A DNA stretch of 50,594 bases from an uncultured Sterolibacterium sp. GTDB taxonomy: Bacteria > Pseudomonadota > Gammaproteobacteria > Burkholderiales > Rhodocyclaceae. The stretch lies in NCBI GenBank assembly GCA_903904605.1, contig CAIVDC010000126.1:1-50594 (forward strand), in the 5' to 3' direction. Below, piece by piece: positions 25,114 to 34,040 of this stretch (its first letter is position 1; each line of letters opens with the position of its first letter). Both the position numbers and the translations under genes were made by a program. Under the pieces are notes generated by a model that saw nothing but the letters and a program-made list of their open reading frames with translations, did no database searches and was not told where the DNA came from.

Positions 25114-25557
25114 ATGAAATACCGCCTGCTCTCCATAGCACTGACTGCAACCGCCCTGCTGCTGAATACCAGCCTATCCTTTTCGGTCGAGAACAAGGCA
25201 GAGTCGGTTCAGCAGCCGGCCGGCAAGACCAAAGCGGCTGCGCCCGATGCCACGAGCAAAACCGGCGCCAAACACAAAGCGGCTGCCAAGATCAAACTGG
25301 TCGACATCAATAGCGCCAAGCGCGAACAGCTGAAAAAGCTGCCCGGCATCGGCAACGCGGAAGCCGACAGCATCATCGCCCACCGTCCCTACGGCAGCAA
25401 GGCCTGGCTGGTCAGCCACAACGTCATTCCGATGGACAAGTATCCGGCCATAAAGGATCTGGTGATTGCCAAGCAACCGTTCAAGGATGCTGAGCAAAAC
25501 GCGGCGCTGTATGCGCCAAAAACCGCGCCGAAGCCAACTGCCGCCCCGAAGCAGTAA
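25114..25557 (+). CDS. Secreted ComEA-like helix-hairpin-helix protein
   Basis: A 147-residue protein with a signal peptide (about 1-26), a Lys/Ala-rich linker (about 27-65) and a helix-hairpin-helix domain. The domain carries the ComEA hallmark VDINSAKREQLKKLPGIGNAEADSIIAHRP and a second motif, AWLVSHNVIPMDKYPAIKDLV. The tail is Pro/Ala/Lys-rich. ComEA proteins bind DNA at the cell surface during uptake, and short secreted relatives are widespread with unknown roles. A GGAAGGA sequence precedes the ATG. Its place between cytochrome genes may be coincidental or may point to a role in DNA-containing extracellular matrix, which is speculation. The long hairpin lies in its 5' leader. Confidence 0.85.
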   Translation: MKYRLLSIALTATALLLNTSLSFSVENKAESVQQPAGKTKAAAPDATSKTGAKHKAAAKIKLVDINSAKREQLKKLPGIGNAEADSIIAHRPYGSKAWLVSHNVIPMDKYPAIKDLVIAKQPFKDAEQNAALYAPKTAPKPTAAPKQ

Positions 25558-25624
25558 TTGCTACAATTTCCCGTCCGGATGCCGGTCGTGGTCGCTGGGT
25601 TTAACGGAAAGTGAGTGAAAGAAG

Positions 25625-28339
25625 ATGAAAGCCATGCTCGTTCGTTTGGGTCTGACAGCGTTATTGATCGTATCGCTGGCCGCTTGTAACGGCGGTGGGG
25701 GCGGCGGTAGTGCGCCCGCCGCCGGCACGGGGGGCGGCAGCGGCGCCGTGGCGAGCATTGCGGCCCAGAGTCCAGCGACGAGCAATACGGCGAGCAATCC
25801 CAAGGCGGCTTTCAGCCTGGTCATCAACGCGGGTCTGGCGCCGCTTGTGATGAACCGCCCGCTGGCGGTGAATTTTGCAGTCATCGATTCCACCGGCAAG
25901 CCGGTACCCGGCCTGACCTTGTTCAACGCCGGCGGCACCGGCGCCGATCCGGCCTGCGGCGGCGCGAACGTCAGGTTCGCCATTGCCCAGTTGCAGGCCG
26001 ATAACACATGGCGCAGCCTGATTTCCAACAAACAGACGGTGGCAGCCAGCGTCAGTCCTTCCCTGTCCGTCGTCTATGGCGCACTCGATCCGGTGCAGAC
26101 CGCGACCTTCGCCAATCCCGCGACCATAGACGGGACCCATCCGCAGATCGTCGGCATACTCACCAACAACGCGGCTGCGGGCTATTACACCTACCAGGCC
26201 GCCACCGACGTCACGAATCCGAACGCCGCGACGACGGCAAACGCCGCGCCGGGAACCACGGTGCTGACCAACGGTCTGGCGATCGTCAAGGACGGTCAGA
26301 CGGTTCATCGCGCGGCACTCCAGATTTGCTATGTTGACCCTGCCTCCGGCAAGACAGTCAAGGTCAATCCCTATATCGATTTCACCGTCGCTGCCAGCGG
26401 CACGGTGACCCCCGTCACGGACAGCCAGGGCAATCTGACGGATGCCAAGAAAGTCGTGGACCGTGCTTCCTGCAACGCCTGCCACCAGAACTTCGCGGCG
26501 CACGGCGGCGCCGTCATCGAGCCGAACGTTTGTGTGATGTGCCACAACCCGGGCAGCCAGGACTTCCACAACAATGGTGCACAAATCGACATGAAACTGA
26601 TGGTGCACAAGTTCCATATGGGTACGTCGCTTACCCAGGACTACGTAGTCAATACCGAAGTGGCACACATGACCGACCCGGCCACTCAAGCCGTCACGGG
26701 CATAACCTTCCCGGGTCAGATCAGAAATTGCGCCAAGTGCCACGCGGGCCCGACGACGGCCGGCCCGGGCACGGCCGTGCAAACGGCGCAAGGCGACAAC
26801 TGGATGACCCAGCCTTCCAAGAACGCCTGTCTGGCCTGCCACGACGACTACAAGGTGGCGGGATCGAACTGGCAAATCATGCATACCGGTGTTTCGTCCA
26901 TCTACCCGAGCTTCAGCCTGAGCAATCCCGATTCCATCCCCGACAGCATCTGCGCGAACTGCCACGCGCCGCTCAGCTCGGCGGTGAACGCGGCGGTGGT
27001 GCACGCGGTGCCGGAATGGGTCATGGGACAAAACTACCAGTACAACATTTGGAACACGACACTCAACGCCGACCGTACCGTGACCATCGAATACTCGGTG
27101 AGCAATCCGACGAACGGCAGCGACTACGACCTGCTCAACTACAATCTGTACAGTTACATCCTGTCCAATACGGCCGGCACAGTTAAAACCAAGACCTTCA
27201 CCTTTGCCGGCGTCCTTTATGTCGGCTGGGGCACCGATGATTACAGCAACACCGGCGCTATCGGTCGCCCCTGGGGCAGCAGCTGCACCACTCAGGTGGC
27301 CAGCGGCACGCCCACCTGCGACGCCAACGGCCTGCCCAAAGCCTCCACTGCCGGAACGCCGAACACCAATGGCGCGGGCGGCGCGCTGATCACGCGCGGC
27401 CAGCCGGTGGCGCTGAGCGTCCTGTTCGACCCGACGATGAAGCGCGTCGGATCGAGCAACCACTTCACCGTCACCTCGACGCCCATTCCGGCCTCGGCCA
27501 CGGGCACGGGTGTGGTTGCCTACGCCGGCCGCGTCAGCCTGCAGAAGGACGCGTACACCAGTTACGCCATACCGGTGAAGAACGTGGTCAGCTACTTCGC
27601 GCTGACAAGCGGCGGAACCGTGGTGCCGAGACGCGACGTGGTGGCCACCGCGAAGTGCGAGGTCTGCCACGACAAGTTCATCAAGAACCACGGTCATGGG
27701 GGATCGCGCAACACCACCGAGGTCTGCGTGATCTGCCACAACGGCAACAATCCCTTGAACGGCACCGTGGTCGCGGCGGCGACACCGCCGGCGACCGGCT
27801 TTGCCGCCACCGGCGTATGGGGAGACTCGGCCCACTTCAAGCGCTCGATCCACATCTGGCACAAGGCGCAGGCGACCGATAACAAGAATCCGGTCACGCT
27901 GCTCGGCCAGGGCATCAATTTCCCGGCGCAGTTCCCGCTCACGGCGGTCTATGGCGATATCGGCAACTGCAACGTTTGCCACGTCAACAATTCCTACCAG
28001 AAGGACCGGGGCGTGATCGGCACGAGCCGGACCTATACCGTCGACCTCTCCAAGGCATCCACCAACGCGACCGTCACCGAAACCGATCCGTCGAACAATG
28101 CCGTGATCTCGCCCAAGGCGTCGACATGTTCGGCCTGCCACGACAGCGATGCGGAAAAGATACATATGATGAATGCCGGCGCGGCGACGTTTGGCGGCCA
28201 ATTCGGTACGGGAAGCCTGGCCGGCGACCAGACCGTGACCCAGGCGGACCTGAAGAACGGCAAGCTTGCCGAGACCTGCGACAGTTGCCATGCCGTAGGC
28301 GGTCTGATGCCCGTGGATGTGAAGCACAACCTGCAATAG
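25625..28339 (+). CDS. Outer-membrane decaheme cytochrome c lipoprotein, OmcA/MtrC family (third copy)
   Basis: A 904-residue lipoprotein with lipobox SLAAC followed by NGGGGGGS, a poly-Gly spacer in place of the collagen-like tract of the other two copies. Ten heme motifs: CNACH, CVMCH, CAKCH, CLACH and CANCH at about residues 283-447, and CEVCH, CVICH, CNVCH, CSACH and CDSCH at about 678-889. It is more distant from the first two copies than they are from each other. It starts 67 bp after the helix-hairpin-helix gene, with no FNR-like box of its own, so it is probably co-transcribed with that gene. The ATG at 25625 follows a GAAAGAAG-type ribosome-binding site. It presumably transfers electrons at the cell surface. 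Confidence 0.93.
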   Translation: MKAMLVRLGLTALLIVSLAACNGGGGGGSAPAAGTGGGSGAVASIAAQSPATSNTASNPKAAFSLVINAGLAPLVMNRPLAVNFAVIDSTGKPVPGLTLFNAGGTGADPACGGANVRFAIAQLQADNTWRSLISNKQTVAASVSPSLSVVYGALDPVQTATFANPATIDGTHPQIVGILTNNAAAGYYTYQAATDVTNPNAATTANAAPGTTVLTNGLAIVKDGQTVHRAALQICYVDPASGKTVKVNPYIDFTVAASGTVTPVTDSQGNLTDAKKVVDRASCNACHQNFAAHGGAVIEPNVCVMCHNPGSQDFHNNGAQIDMKLMVHKFHMGTSLTQDYVVNTEVAHMTDPATQAVTGITFPGQIRNCAKCHAGPTTAGPGTAVQTAQGDNWMTQPSKNACLACHDDYKVAGSNWQIMHTGVSSIYPSFSLSNPDSIPDSICANCHAPLSSAVNAAVVHAVPEWVMGQNYQYNIWNTTLNADRTVTIEYSVSNPTNGSDYDLLNYNLYSYILSNTAGTVKTKTFTFAGVLYVGWGTDDYSNTGAIGRPWGSSCTTQVASGTPTCDANGLPKASTAGTPNTNGAGGALITRGQPVALSVLFDPTMKRVGSSNHFTVTSTPIPASATGTGVVAYAGRVSLQKDAYTSYAIPVKNVVSYFALTSGGTVVPRRDVVATAKCEVCHDKFIKNHGHGGSRNTTEVCVICHNGNNPLNGTVVAAATPPATGFAATGVWGDSAHFKRSIHIWHKAQATDNKNPVTLLGQGINFPAQFPLTAVYGDIGNCNVCHVNNSYQKDRGVIGTSRTYTVDLSKASTNATVTETDPSNNAVISPKASTCSACHDSDAEKIHMMNAGAATFGGQFGTGSLAGDQTVTQADLKNGKLAETCDSCHAVGGLMPVDVKHNLQ

Positions 28340-28363
28340 ACGGCGGGTGGGCCGGGGAAGACG

Positions 28364-28392
28364 GGGGGCGCAACTGACGCCCCCTGTTTTTC
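28364..28392 (+). terminator. Putative terminator after the third OmcA/MtrC gene
   Basis: GGGGGCG (28364-28370) pairs with CGCCCCC (28378-28384) around a seven-base loop, followed by TGTTTTTC. The stem is short but GC-rich, and it is well placed 25 bp after the stop codon. Confidence 0.7.
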
Positions 28393-28517
28393 AAGGTCGG
28401 GCGGCCTACATTCGAGTGAGACGTCGGCCGCAGTGCGCCCCGGCATCGCCTTGCTTACCCTGAGCCGAGATTGAATCATTAAAGCGTTGCTTTTGTCGTT
28501 CCTAATGGAGAAGTGAA

Positions 28518-29429
28518 ATGATGTTGACGAAGTCCAAAATCATCCTGGTCGGTGCCGCCTCAATACTGATCCTCGTCGCTTGTAACTCCGGTTCCATGAG
28601 CGGTGCTGCGTCAACCAAGGGTGGCGTTGCTGCAACGGTAAACGGAACTCCGATCAGTGAGAGCCTGGTAGACCTGATGCTCAAGCAGCGCACCGACCTG
28701 GGCCGCGCGGCGGGTGCAGACGTGCGCAATGGATACATCGATCGTTTGGCGATGCAGACCATCATTTCGCAGGAAGCGGTCAATATGGGTCTGGACAAGC
28801 AGCCCGACGTGGCAGCCCGGCTGGAGTTGAACAGGCAAGCCGCTCTGATCGACGCCTTTGTCCAGAACTATTTGAAAAACAACGTGAGCAGCGACAGTGT
28901 CCTGAAGGCGGAGTACGAAAAATTCAAGGCGAAGGCTGCCGGCACCGAGTACATGGCGCGACACATCCTGGTTCAGAAGGAAGAGGATGCCAAGGAGATC
29001 ATAGCCAAACTGAATAAGAACCCCAAAGCATTTGAAGCCTTGGCTAAGGAAAAATCCATCGATACGGGGACCAAATTCAAGGGCGGGGAACTGGGCTGGT
29101 TCGATCCGGGTGCCATGATTCCGGAATTCGGCTTGGCCGTTGCCAAGCTAGCCAAGGGAAAATTCACCGAAGAGCCGGTCAAGTCGCAATTCGGCTTTCA
29201 CGTGATATTGCTCGAAGATTCTCGGCCGAAGCAGGTTCAATCGTTTGACGAAATGAAGCCGCAGCTGGCTCAGCAACTGCAGCAACAGAACCTGAAAAAA
29301 CTGTTCGACGAGATGAAGGCCAAAGCGAAAATCGTCGTCATGCAGGTGCCTGCGTCCGAGGCTGCGCCGGCGAAGGAAGCCAAACCGGCGGCGGAGCCGG
29401 CTAAGCCGACGGTCCCCGCCAAGAATTAG
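28518..29429 (+). CDS. Peptidyl-prolyl cis-trans isomerase lipoprotein (PpiC type)
   Basis: A 303-residue lipoprotein with lipobox LVAC (cysteine near residue 22). It has a SurA-like N-terminal helical region (about 35-145), a parvulin domain (about 146-240, with ARHILVQKEEDAKEI, FKGGELGWFDPGAMIPEF and SQFGFHVILLED), and a low-complexity Ala/Pro/Lys tail. It resembles EpsD-family or PrsA-like prolyl isomerases and should help fold exported proteins in the periplasm. Two ATGs are adjacent (28518, 28521), and GGAGAAG precedes them. Its place directly after the cytochrome genes suggests a role in cytochrome or secretin maturation, but no link is proven. It converges with gspN 36 bp away. Confidence 0.87.
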   Translation: MMLTKSKIILVGAASILILVACNSGSMSGAASTKGGVAATVNGTPISESLVDLMLKQRTDLGRAAGADVRNGYIDRLAMQTIISQEAVNMGLDKQPDVAARLELNRQAALIDAFVQNYLKNNVSSDSVLKAEYEKFKAKAAGTEYMARHILVQKEEDAKEIIAKLNKNPKAFEALAKEKSIDTGTKFKGGELGWFDPGAMIPEFGLAVAKLAKGKFTEEPVKSQFGFHVILLEDSRPKQVQSFDEMKPQLAQQLQQQNLKKLFDEMKAKAKIVVMQVPASEAAPAKEAKPAAEPAKPTVPAKN

Positions 29430-29465
29430 TCCCTGGCAGGTCGGGAGGCCGTCGCCGCTTGATGC

Positions 29466-30236
29466 TCAACCGACCCTGCCGTTGTATTCGAGTACATAGA
29501 CGCCAGGAGAAGGGCCACGGCGTCCGAGGATGCGCAGTTGCGCCTCCAGTCGGTCGGCATTGGCTCCATGAGCCGATGCTTGGCCGGTGAAGCTCATTCC
29601 CCCGGCGTCTACGTTGCCGTTGCCGGCAATCTGCAAACTGCCCGCAAGGGTGGCGAGATCGAAATGCACGGCCTGCCCTTCGCCCACGATGCGTGAGCGG
29701 TAACTGCCGAGCACTCCGTCGGAAAGCTCGGTGACTCCGGCATTGTTCCAGACAATCTCTATTTCGCCGGTGCAGGAATAGGCATTCCAGCGGCACTGGA
29801 AGCTGCCGGCATGCGCTTCCAGCGTTCCTGTCCAACTGTAGCGGCCCAAGGGTCCTGAAAACAGTCCGCCCAATATCGACGCGGGCAGTTGCGTATTCAG
29901 ATTTTCCAGGGTGATGCCGCCGATGCCGACGTTGACCAGCACGCTGCCGTGCTCGAGGGTGGCTTCATAGCCAAGGCGACCGCGCCATAGATCACTCCAG
30001 CGCAGCTTCCAGCGGAGGCTTTGCACGGCATGCCAATGCCCGCTGCCGGCGCTGCCCTCGATTGCGAGCAGCGTGGCGTTACCGTTCCACAGTGTTCCCT
30101 CGGCACCGCCAAGCGACCAGCGGCCGCCGCTGCCCTCTTCGATCCATCCCGACAGCGTGGCCGCCGGCCACTGAGCGATCGCGGCTGGAACGACGAGGAT
30201 GGCGATGATAACGGCAATGATCAGTTTTTTGGGCAT
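29466..30236 (-). CDS. gspN: Type II secretion protein GspN
   Basis: A 256-residue inner-membrane protein and the last gene of the gspC-N operon. It has an N-terminal membrane anchor (LIIAVIIAILVVPAAIAQWP) and a beta-rich periplasmic domain with repeated Trp motifs (GRWSLGGAEGTLWNG, LRWSDLWRGRLGYE). GspN is present in some type II systems only, and its exact function is not established. Two cysteines (FQCRWNAYSCTG) could form a disulfide. It starts 48 bp after gspM ends, the largest gap in the operon. Confidence 0.88.
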   Translation of the reverse strand: MPKKLIIAVIIAILVVPAAIAQWPAATLSGWIEEGSGGRWSLGGAEGTLWNGNATLLAIEGSAGSGHWHAVQSLRWKLRWSDLWRGRLGYEATLEHGSVLVNVGIGGITLENLNTQLPASILGGLFSGPLGRYSWTGTLEAHAGSFQCRWNAYSCTGEIEIVWNNAGVTELSDGVLGSYRSRIVGEGQAVHFDLATLAGSLQIAGNGNVDAGGMSFTGQASAHGANADRLEAQLRILGRRGPSPGVYVLEYNGRVG

Positions 30237-30284
30237 GGGGTGGTAGGCTCCGCCGGCGCTGCGTGCGAGCCGCTATGCCTGCGT

Positions 30285-30791
30285 TCAAACGGGTTCTGGC
30301 AAGGTGAAAAGGGCGTCTATCTTCGCCGTTCCGGGATTTTCACCAGGGTCCACCTGAGCGTGAATCAGGCGCAGCCGCGATTCCTTTTGTACCAGCGCAA
30401 CCCACTCGAGCCAGCGATCGAAGGGCACGGTGGCGCGCAGGCGGATCTTCCGGGATCCTTCGAGCTGCAATTGGGCGCCTGCCAGCCCCAGGCTCTTTGC
30501 CGCTGCGTTCGCCGCCGCCAGCAGCGGTGCACCTTCCACCACTGCTGCAGCCGGCAGCCTGACCTGGTTTTGCAGTTGCCTGATCTCACCGGCCTGCCGT
30601 TGCATGGTCTCGGCCTGCAAGCGTAGTTCGGGAAGGCGCTTGCGCAAGCGCAGGCGATCGTTCTGAGCGGTCCACAGGCCCTGCAGGATCAGGGCGATGG
30701 CGAGGAAGATGGCAAGCGCGAGCAGGAATCTGCGTTCCCGCGGTTGCCGCGCGGCCCATGCGGCGCGGAGGTCGTCCCAGTGTCTTTTCAT
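30285..30791 (-). CDS. gspM: Type II secretion platform protein GspM
   Basis: A 168-residue bitopic inner-membrane protein. A short cytoplasmic N-terminus is followed by a membrane helix (FLLALAIFLAIALILQGLW, about 22-40), a coiled region, and a periplasmic ferredoxin-like domain (RLRATVPFDRWLEWVALVQ). GspM partners GspL in the assembly platform. Its ATG overlaps the gspL stop as ATGA, so the two are translationally coupled. Confidence 0.88.
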   Translation of the reverse strand: MKRHWDDLRAAWAARQPRERRFLLALAIFLAIALILQGLWTAQNDRLRLRKRLPELRLQAETMQRQAGEIRQLQNQVRLPAAAVVEGAPLLAAANAAAKSLGLAGAQLQLEGSRKIRLRATVPFDRWLEWVALVQKESRLRLIHAQVDPGENPGTAKIDALFTLPEPV

Positions 30792-32074
30792 GGTGTGCCG
30801 CGCAGCGCGTATACCGCCTCGACGCCCTTTCCGCCGCTCTTGACGGGAAGGGTTTCGCGCAGGGTGACGGACAGGCCACGGCCCTTCATCGTGTCGCGCA
30901 GGCTTTCGGCAATTTTTGTGTTGGCGACGATGAAACTGAGTTCCAACCGGCCGTCCTCGTAGGCGATCTTGTCGAGCTTGCCCTGACCGATAGCGACTTC
31001 CGTGGAGCCGGCCAGGAGCGGCAGGAAGTCCCCGCTCCCGAGTTGCCCTTGCTCTCGCCGCTGCTGGTCATAAAGGCGCTGCATCTGCAACGGTGGATCG
31101 ACCAGTGCCTGTATTTGCGGGAATGCACTGTGGAAGGTGGTGGTCATCTGCCGCTGCAAGTTCTTGCTCTGGTAGCTGAGCCAGGCCCAGTCGCCAAGAA
31201 CGAAGAGTGCGAAGATTACACAGTTGGCCAGCGCCAGGTATCCGGCCAGGCGGAACGGCCCCCACCCTTCCTGCGGTCGGCGCGGCGGTGCGAATTCCTG
31301 GGTGAGCAGGTTTCTAGCTTCATTGGCGGCCCTGACCTGTTCCTGCCAGGCAAACTCGCCCGCCGCTTGCACCGGCACATGCAGAGCATCTTGCCAGGAT
31401 GCGGCGATGGCTGCGCCATCGACAGCGCTGCCGGGCGCGAGATAAAGCGTGATCGCCCTGGGCGCCTTGCCCGATACGGCCGCCGCCTGGAGCGCCAATT
31501 GCAGTTCCAGCGGCGGGGAATCCATTGCGGAAGGGTCGGCGCTTTCGAATGCGAAGCCTTGTTCAACACCGGTACGGGCAAAACCCATGATCCGGACCGG
31601 TTCGCCGTCTCCAGGGCTGGTCTCGCGCAGGCAGATGCTCCAGTGGTCGTCGGCCAGCGGCAAGAGTTGGATTTCGCAAAAAACGCGCTGGGGAATTCGG
31701 GAAAGCGAATTGAGGGCGGCCAGCAAGGTTTTCAAACGTGCGCGCGCGATCACCCATACCGGCGCCATGCCATCGGCATCCTTGTCTCCCGGGACGAAGT
31801 GCTCCGCTTCCGCGTCGCCGAGCAGATGGTCTTCCACGGCAAAGCGGATCACCTCGCCAAGCCGGGACTTGCTGGCCTTGGGCAACTGAATGTTCAGCAG
31901 CAGGCATTGCTCGACGCTGAGGACCGCCTCGCAAGCTTCCGCTTCTGGCCAATGACGCGGCTCGCTGCGGCCGCGCTGCAGTTGGTGCCCTGAGCCATCG
32001 AGCAATATCCAGTCGCAGCTGGCTTCTTGCGCCGGCCATCCCGCTGAAAGATACAGGCGCAGCAGCGAACTCAT
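30788..32074 (-). CDS. gspL: Type II secretion platform protein GspL
   Basis: A 428-residue inner-membrane protein. The cytoplasmic part (about 1-255) has the actin-like fold of GspL that binds the ATPase GspE. A membrane helix follows (LAGYLALANCVIFALFVLGDW), then a periplasmic domain with the closing PVKSGGKGVEAVYALRGTP. The ATG at 32074 is chosen because it overlaps the gspK stop (ATGA). An earlier in-frame ATG at 32134 would add unrelated residues. With GspM, GspC and GspF it forms the inner-membrane platform. Confidence 0.88.
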   Translation of the reverse strand: MSSLLRLYLSAGWPAQEASCDWILLDGSGHQLQRGRSEPRHWPEAEACEAVLSVEQCLLLNIQLPKASKSRLGEVIRFAVEDHLLGDAEAEHFVPGDKDADGMAPVWVIARARLKTLLAALNSLSRIPQRVFCEIQLLPLADDHWSICLRETSPGDGEPVRIMGFARTGVEQGFAFESADPSAMDSPPLELQLALQAAAVSGKAPRAITLYLAPGSAVDGAAIAASWQDALHVPVQAAGEFAWQEQVRAANEARNLLTQEFAPPRRPQEGWGPFRLAGYLALANCVIFALFVLGDWAWLSYQSKNLQRQMTTTFHSAFPQIQALVDPPLQMQRLYDQQRREQGQLGSGDFLPLLAGSTEVAIGQGKLDKIAYEDGRLELSFIVANTKIAESLRDTMKGRGLSVTLRETLPVKSGGKGVEAVYALRGTP

Positions 32075-33006
32075 TGAAATTTCAGCCAGAGGATGTCCGG
32101 CCAGGCGTTTATCCTGTCGAGCAGGGCGGTGCAACTCAGATCCGCTTGCCCATAGTGCGCGTGGACGTAGGCGGTGAAATAGCGGCTGCGCGTGTCCAGA
32201 CGCTGCGCGTCGCTGGAGCTTACGGCCTGGGGAGTGGTCAAGCGATTGCTGAAGTCGGCCATGTTTCGAAAGGGAATGCGGTCACGGTTGGCGATGATTT
32301 GAGGCGCCTCGGATACCGACAGACCGGGTAGTTCCGCGGCGATGACGATGGCGCTGGCCGTATTAATATTGACTTTATTATACCCCGGGAGGGCCGTAAC
32401 ATACGGTCGCAAGCGCAGGACTGAAGCGGCGTCGAAGCCGCGCACGTGCAGCAGGTCATCAACGTCTTCCAATTCCCGATTGGCGCTGCGGTAAGGTGGG
32501 CTCAATGCCAGGTAGTAGGCGTCCTCTGCGCCTCCCGGACTGGCTTCTTTGGGCCCATCGACCCAGTCGGCGACGGAGATCGCCAGTTCCGGCGGCAGAT
32601 CCAACAGATCCAGCAGCCGCTTGAATACTTCCAGTTCGGCGCTGCTGATCTTGCCGCCGCTGAGCAGGTTGTTGATATTCCACTTGCCTTGCTCGTCTGT
32701 CATCTCGCCGCCGACTTCGCCGCCTTCTGCCGGCAGTTGCGGCACCTTGGTGCCCCACGGCTCGCTGGGATGATCGTACTGGTTGCTGGTGCGCGCGTCC
32801 TCGGCGAGCACCGCACGCGCCCAATCGACGGCCGCGATGGCCAGCATGCGGGCCTGCGCCAGATCGCGGCGGGTCTCCACCTGACGCAACCACAGATCCT
32901 GGCGCCAGATCATGGCGCTGGCGAGCGTGGTCACCAAGGCCACCACCAGCAGGGCGCTGACCAGGGCGGCACCGCGCTGCGGCCGGGTGTTAGGATTTCT
33001 GCTCAT
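32071..33006 (-). CDS. gspK: Type II secretion minor pseudopilin GspK
   Basis: A 311-residue minor pseudopilin. The prepilin region is QRGAALVSALLVVALVTTLA, without the Glu5 found in other pseudopilins, which is normal for GspK. The large periplasmic domain includes NINTASAIVIAAELPG, a helix-hairpin-helix-like part of the family's alpha domain. GspK caps the pseudopilus tip with GspI and GspJ. The codons near 32360-32385 are unusually AT-rich for the region. The gene overlaps both gspL and gspJ by four bases. Confidence 0.9.
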   Translation of the reverse strand: MSRNPNTRPQRGAALVSALLVVALVTTLASAMIWRQDLWLRQVETRRDLAQARMLAIAAVDWARAVLAEDARTSNQYDHPSEPWGTKVPQLPAEGGEVGGEMTDEQGKWNINNLLSGGKISSAELEVFKRLLDLLDLPPELAISVADWVDGPKEASPGGAEDAYYLALSPPYRSANRELEDVDDLLHVRGFDAASVLRLRPYVTALPGYNKVNINTASAIVIAAELPGLSVSEAPQIIANRDRIPFRNMADFSNRLTTPQAVSSSDAQRLDTRSRYFTAYVHAHYGQADLSCTALLDRINAWPDILWLKFQ

Positions 33007-33632
33007 GGCAGGGCGAACACTCGACTCATCGCCGTTCCATCATCGAGGGTGAGTTCCACCGCAAGCGCCCGCGGCAGCAACTGCTGCTTGTCGGCTGAGG
33101 TCCATACCTCATTCCAGTTACCGGCGGCGTCCAGATAGCGGAAGCGCAAGGCCTTGACGCCCTTGAGCAGAGTATGGATATCGGCGGTCGAACTGGGGGC
33201 ACGATCCAGGACGCGCCAGATCAGGAGTTCGACCCGGTTGTTTTTCAGGCGGTAGCCCAGACGGACATCATCGCTTCCAGGCGGCGACTTTCGCGTAAAC
33301 TCGAGCTGAGCGTAGCTCCTGTCCTCCACTGCGGTTTCATCGCTGAAAACGCCGGGGGCTTGTCCCAGCAATTCCGGCAGGACGGTGCCGTCGCCGGCGC
33401 GGACGGAGCGTCTTGTCGCCTGGCCGACATCGGCACCCAATCGTTCGAAAAACATCGAGACGGCTTGCCAGCGTTCGCTTTCGGCCTGGACCTGGTCATT
33501 GGCGCGGATCATGCTCTCCAGGCCACGATAGGTCATGATGGTCATCAGGGCGAGCAGGGCCACGGCGACGACCAGTTCGATCAGGGTCAAACCTGTCTGC
33601 CTGTGCAGCGATCGATGCGGCTCGCGGTGCAT
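33003..33632 (-). CDS. gspJ: Type II secretion minor pseudopilin GspJ
   Basis: A 209-residue minor pseudopilin. The prepilin peptidase site is TG|LTLIELVVAVALLALMT with Glu5, and the beta-rich periplasmic domain ends in VELTLDDGTAMSRVFALP. It forms the tip complex with GspI and GspK. The start overlaps or abuts the gspI stop codon (33633), and its end overlaps gspK, in line with a tightly packed operon. Confidence 0.92.
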   Translation of the reverse strand: MHREPHRSLHRQTGLTLIELVVAVALLALMTIMTYRGLESMIRANDQVQAESERWQAVSMFFERLGADVGQATRRSVRAGDGTVLPELLGQAPGVFSDETAVEDRSYAQLEFTRKSPPGSDDVRLGYRLKNNRVELLIWRVLDRAPSSTADIHTLLKGVKALRFRYLDAAGNWNEVWTSADKQQLLPRALAVELTLDDGTAMSRVFALP

Positions 33633-34040
33633 CTAGCCTCCAGGCTTGACCAGGAAACCGGTGATATGGGCCAAGGCATGGTCCGTGCCGTCGGCCGGAA
33701 GGACTCGGATGTCGAGGCGCCGAAACTGGTAGTTGGGGGTACCGACGATCTTTTCCTCCCAGTGGAAAAGAATCCCCGCTTGTGTGGCGTCTCCCGATAC
33801 GCTGCCCAGGGGCAGCCAGTCGCGCCTGGCCCTGTGCTCTTCCAGCTTGTCCCGGGCGACCCAGTCGGCCATCAGGCGCAGTCTGATTTCGCCGGCATTT
33901 TGCGTCGCCATGGCCCCGCTCTTCAGCGCGGCGATCAGGGCGATGGACAGGATGGCCAGGGCGACGAGAATCTCGAGCAAGGTGAACCCGCGGATAAGCG
34001 CAGAGCGCGCGGGGTTCCGGCGCAAGGCCAGGGTTTTCAT
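33633..34040 (-). CDS. gspI: Type II secretion minor pseudopilin GspI
   Basis: A 135-residue minor pseudopilin with an N-terminal methylation motif RG|FTLLEILVALAILSIALIA and a short beta domain that includes WVARDKLEEHRARR, a typical GspI segment. It nucleates the tip complex. Its ATG overlaps the gspH stop by four bases. Confidence 0.92.
   Translation of the reverse strand: MKTLALRRNPARSALIRGFTLLEILVALAILSIALIAALKSGAMATQNAGEIRLRLMADWVARDKLEEHRARRDWLPLGSVSGDATQAGILFHWEEKIVGTPNYQFRRLDIRVLPADGTDHALAHITGFLVKPGG

Noticed and set aside
19233..28336. Very long open frames (750-890 codons) on the strand opposite the three decaheme cytochrome genes
   Set aside because: They mirror the sense genes exactly and their products are Arg/Gly/Ala-rich without any domain. 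They follow from GC-rich third codon positions. The sense frames have ten heme motifs each.
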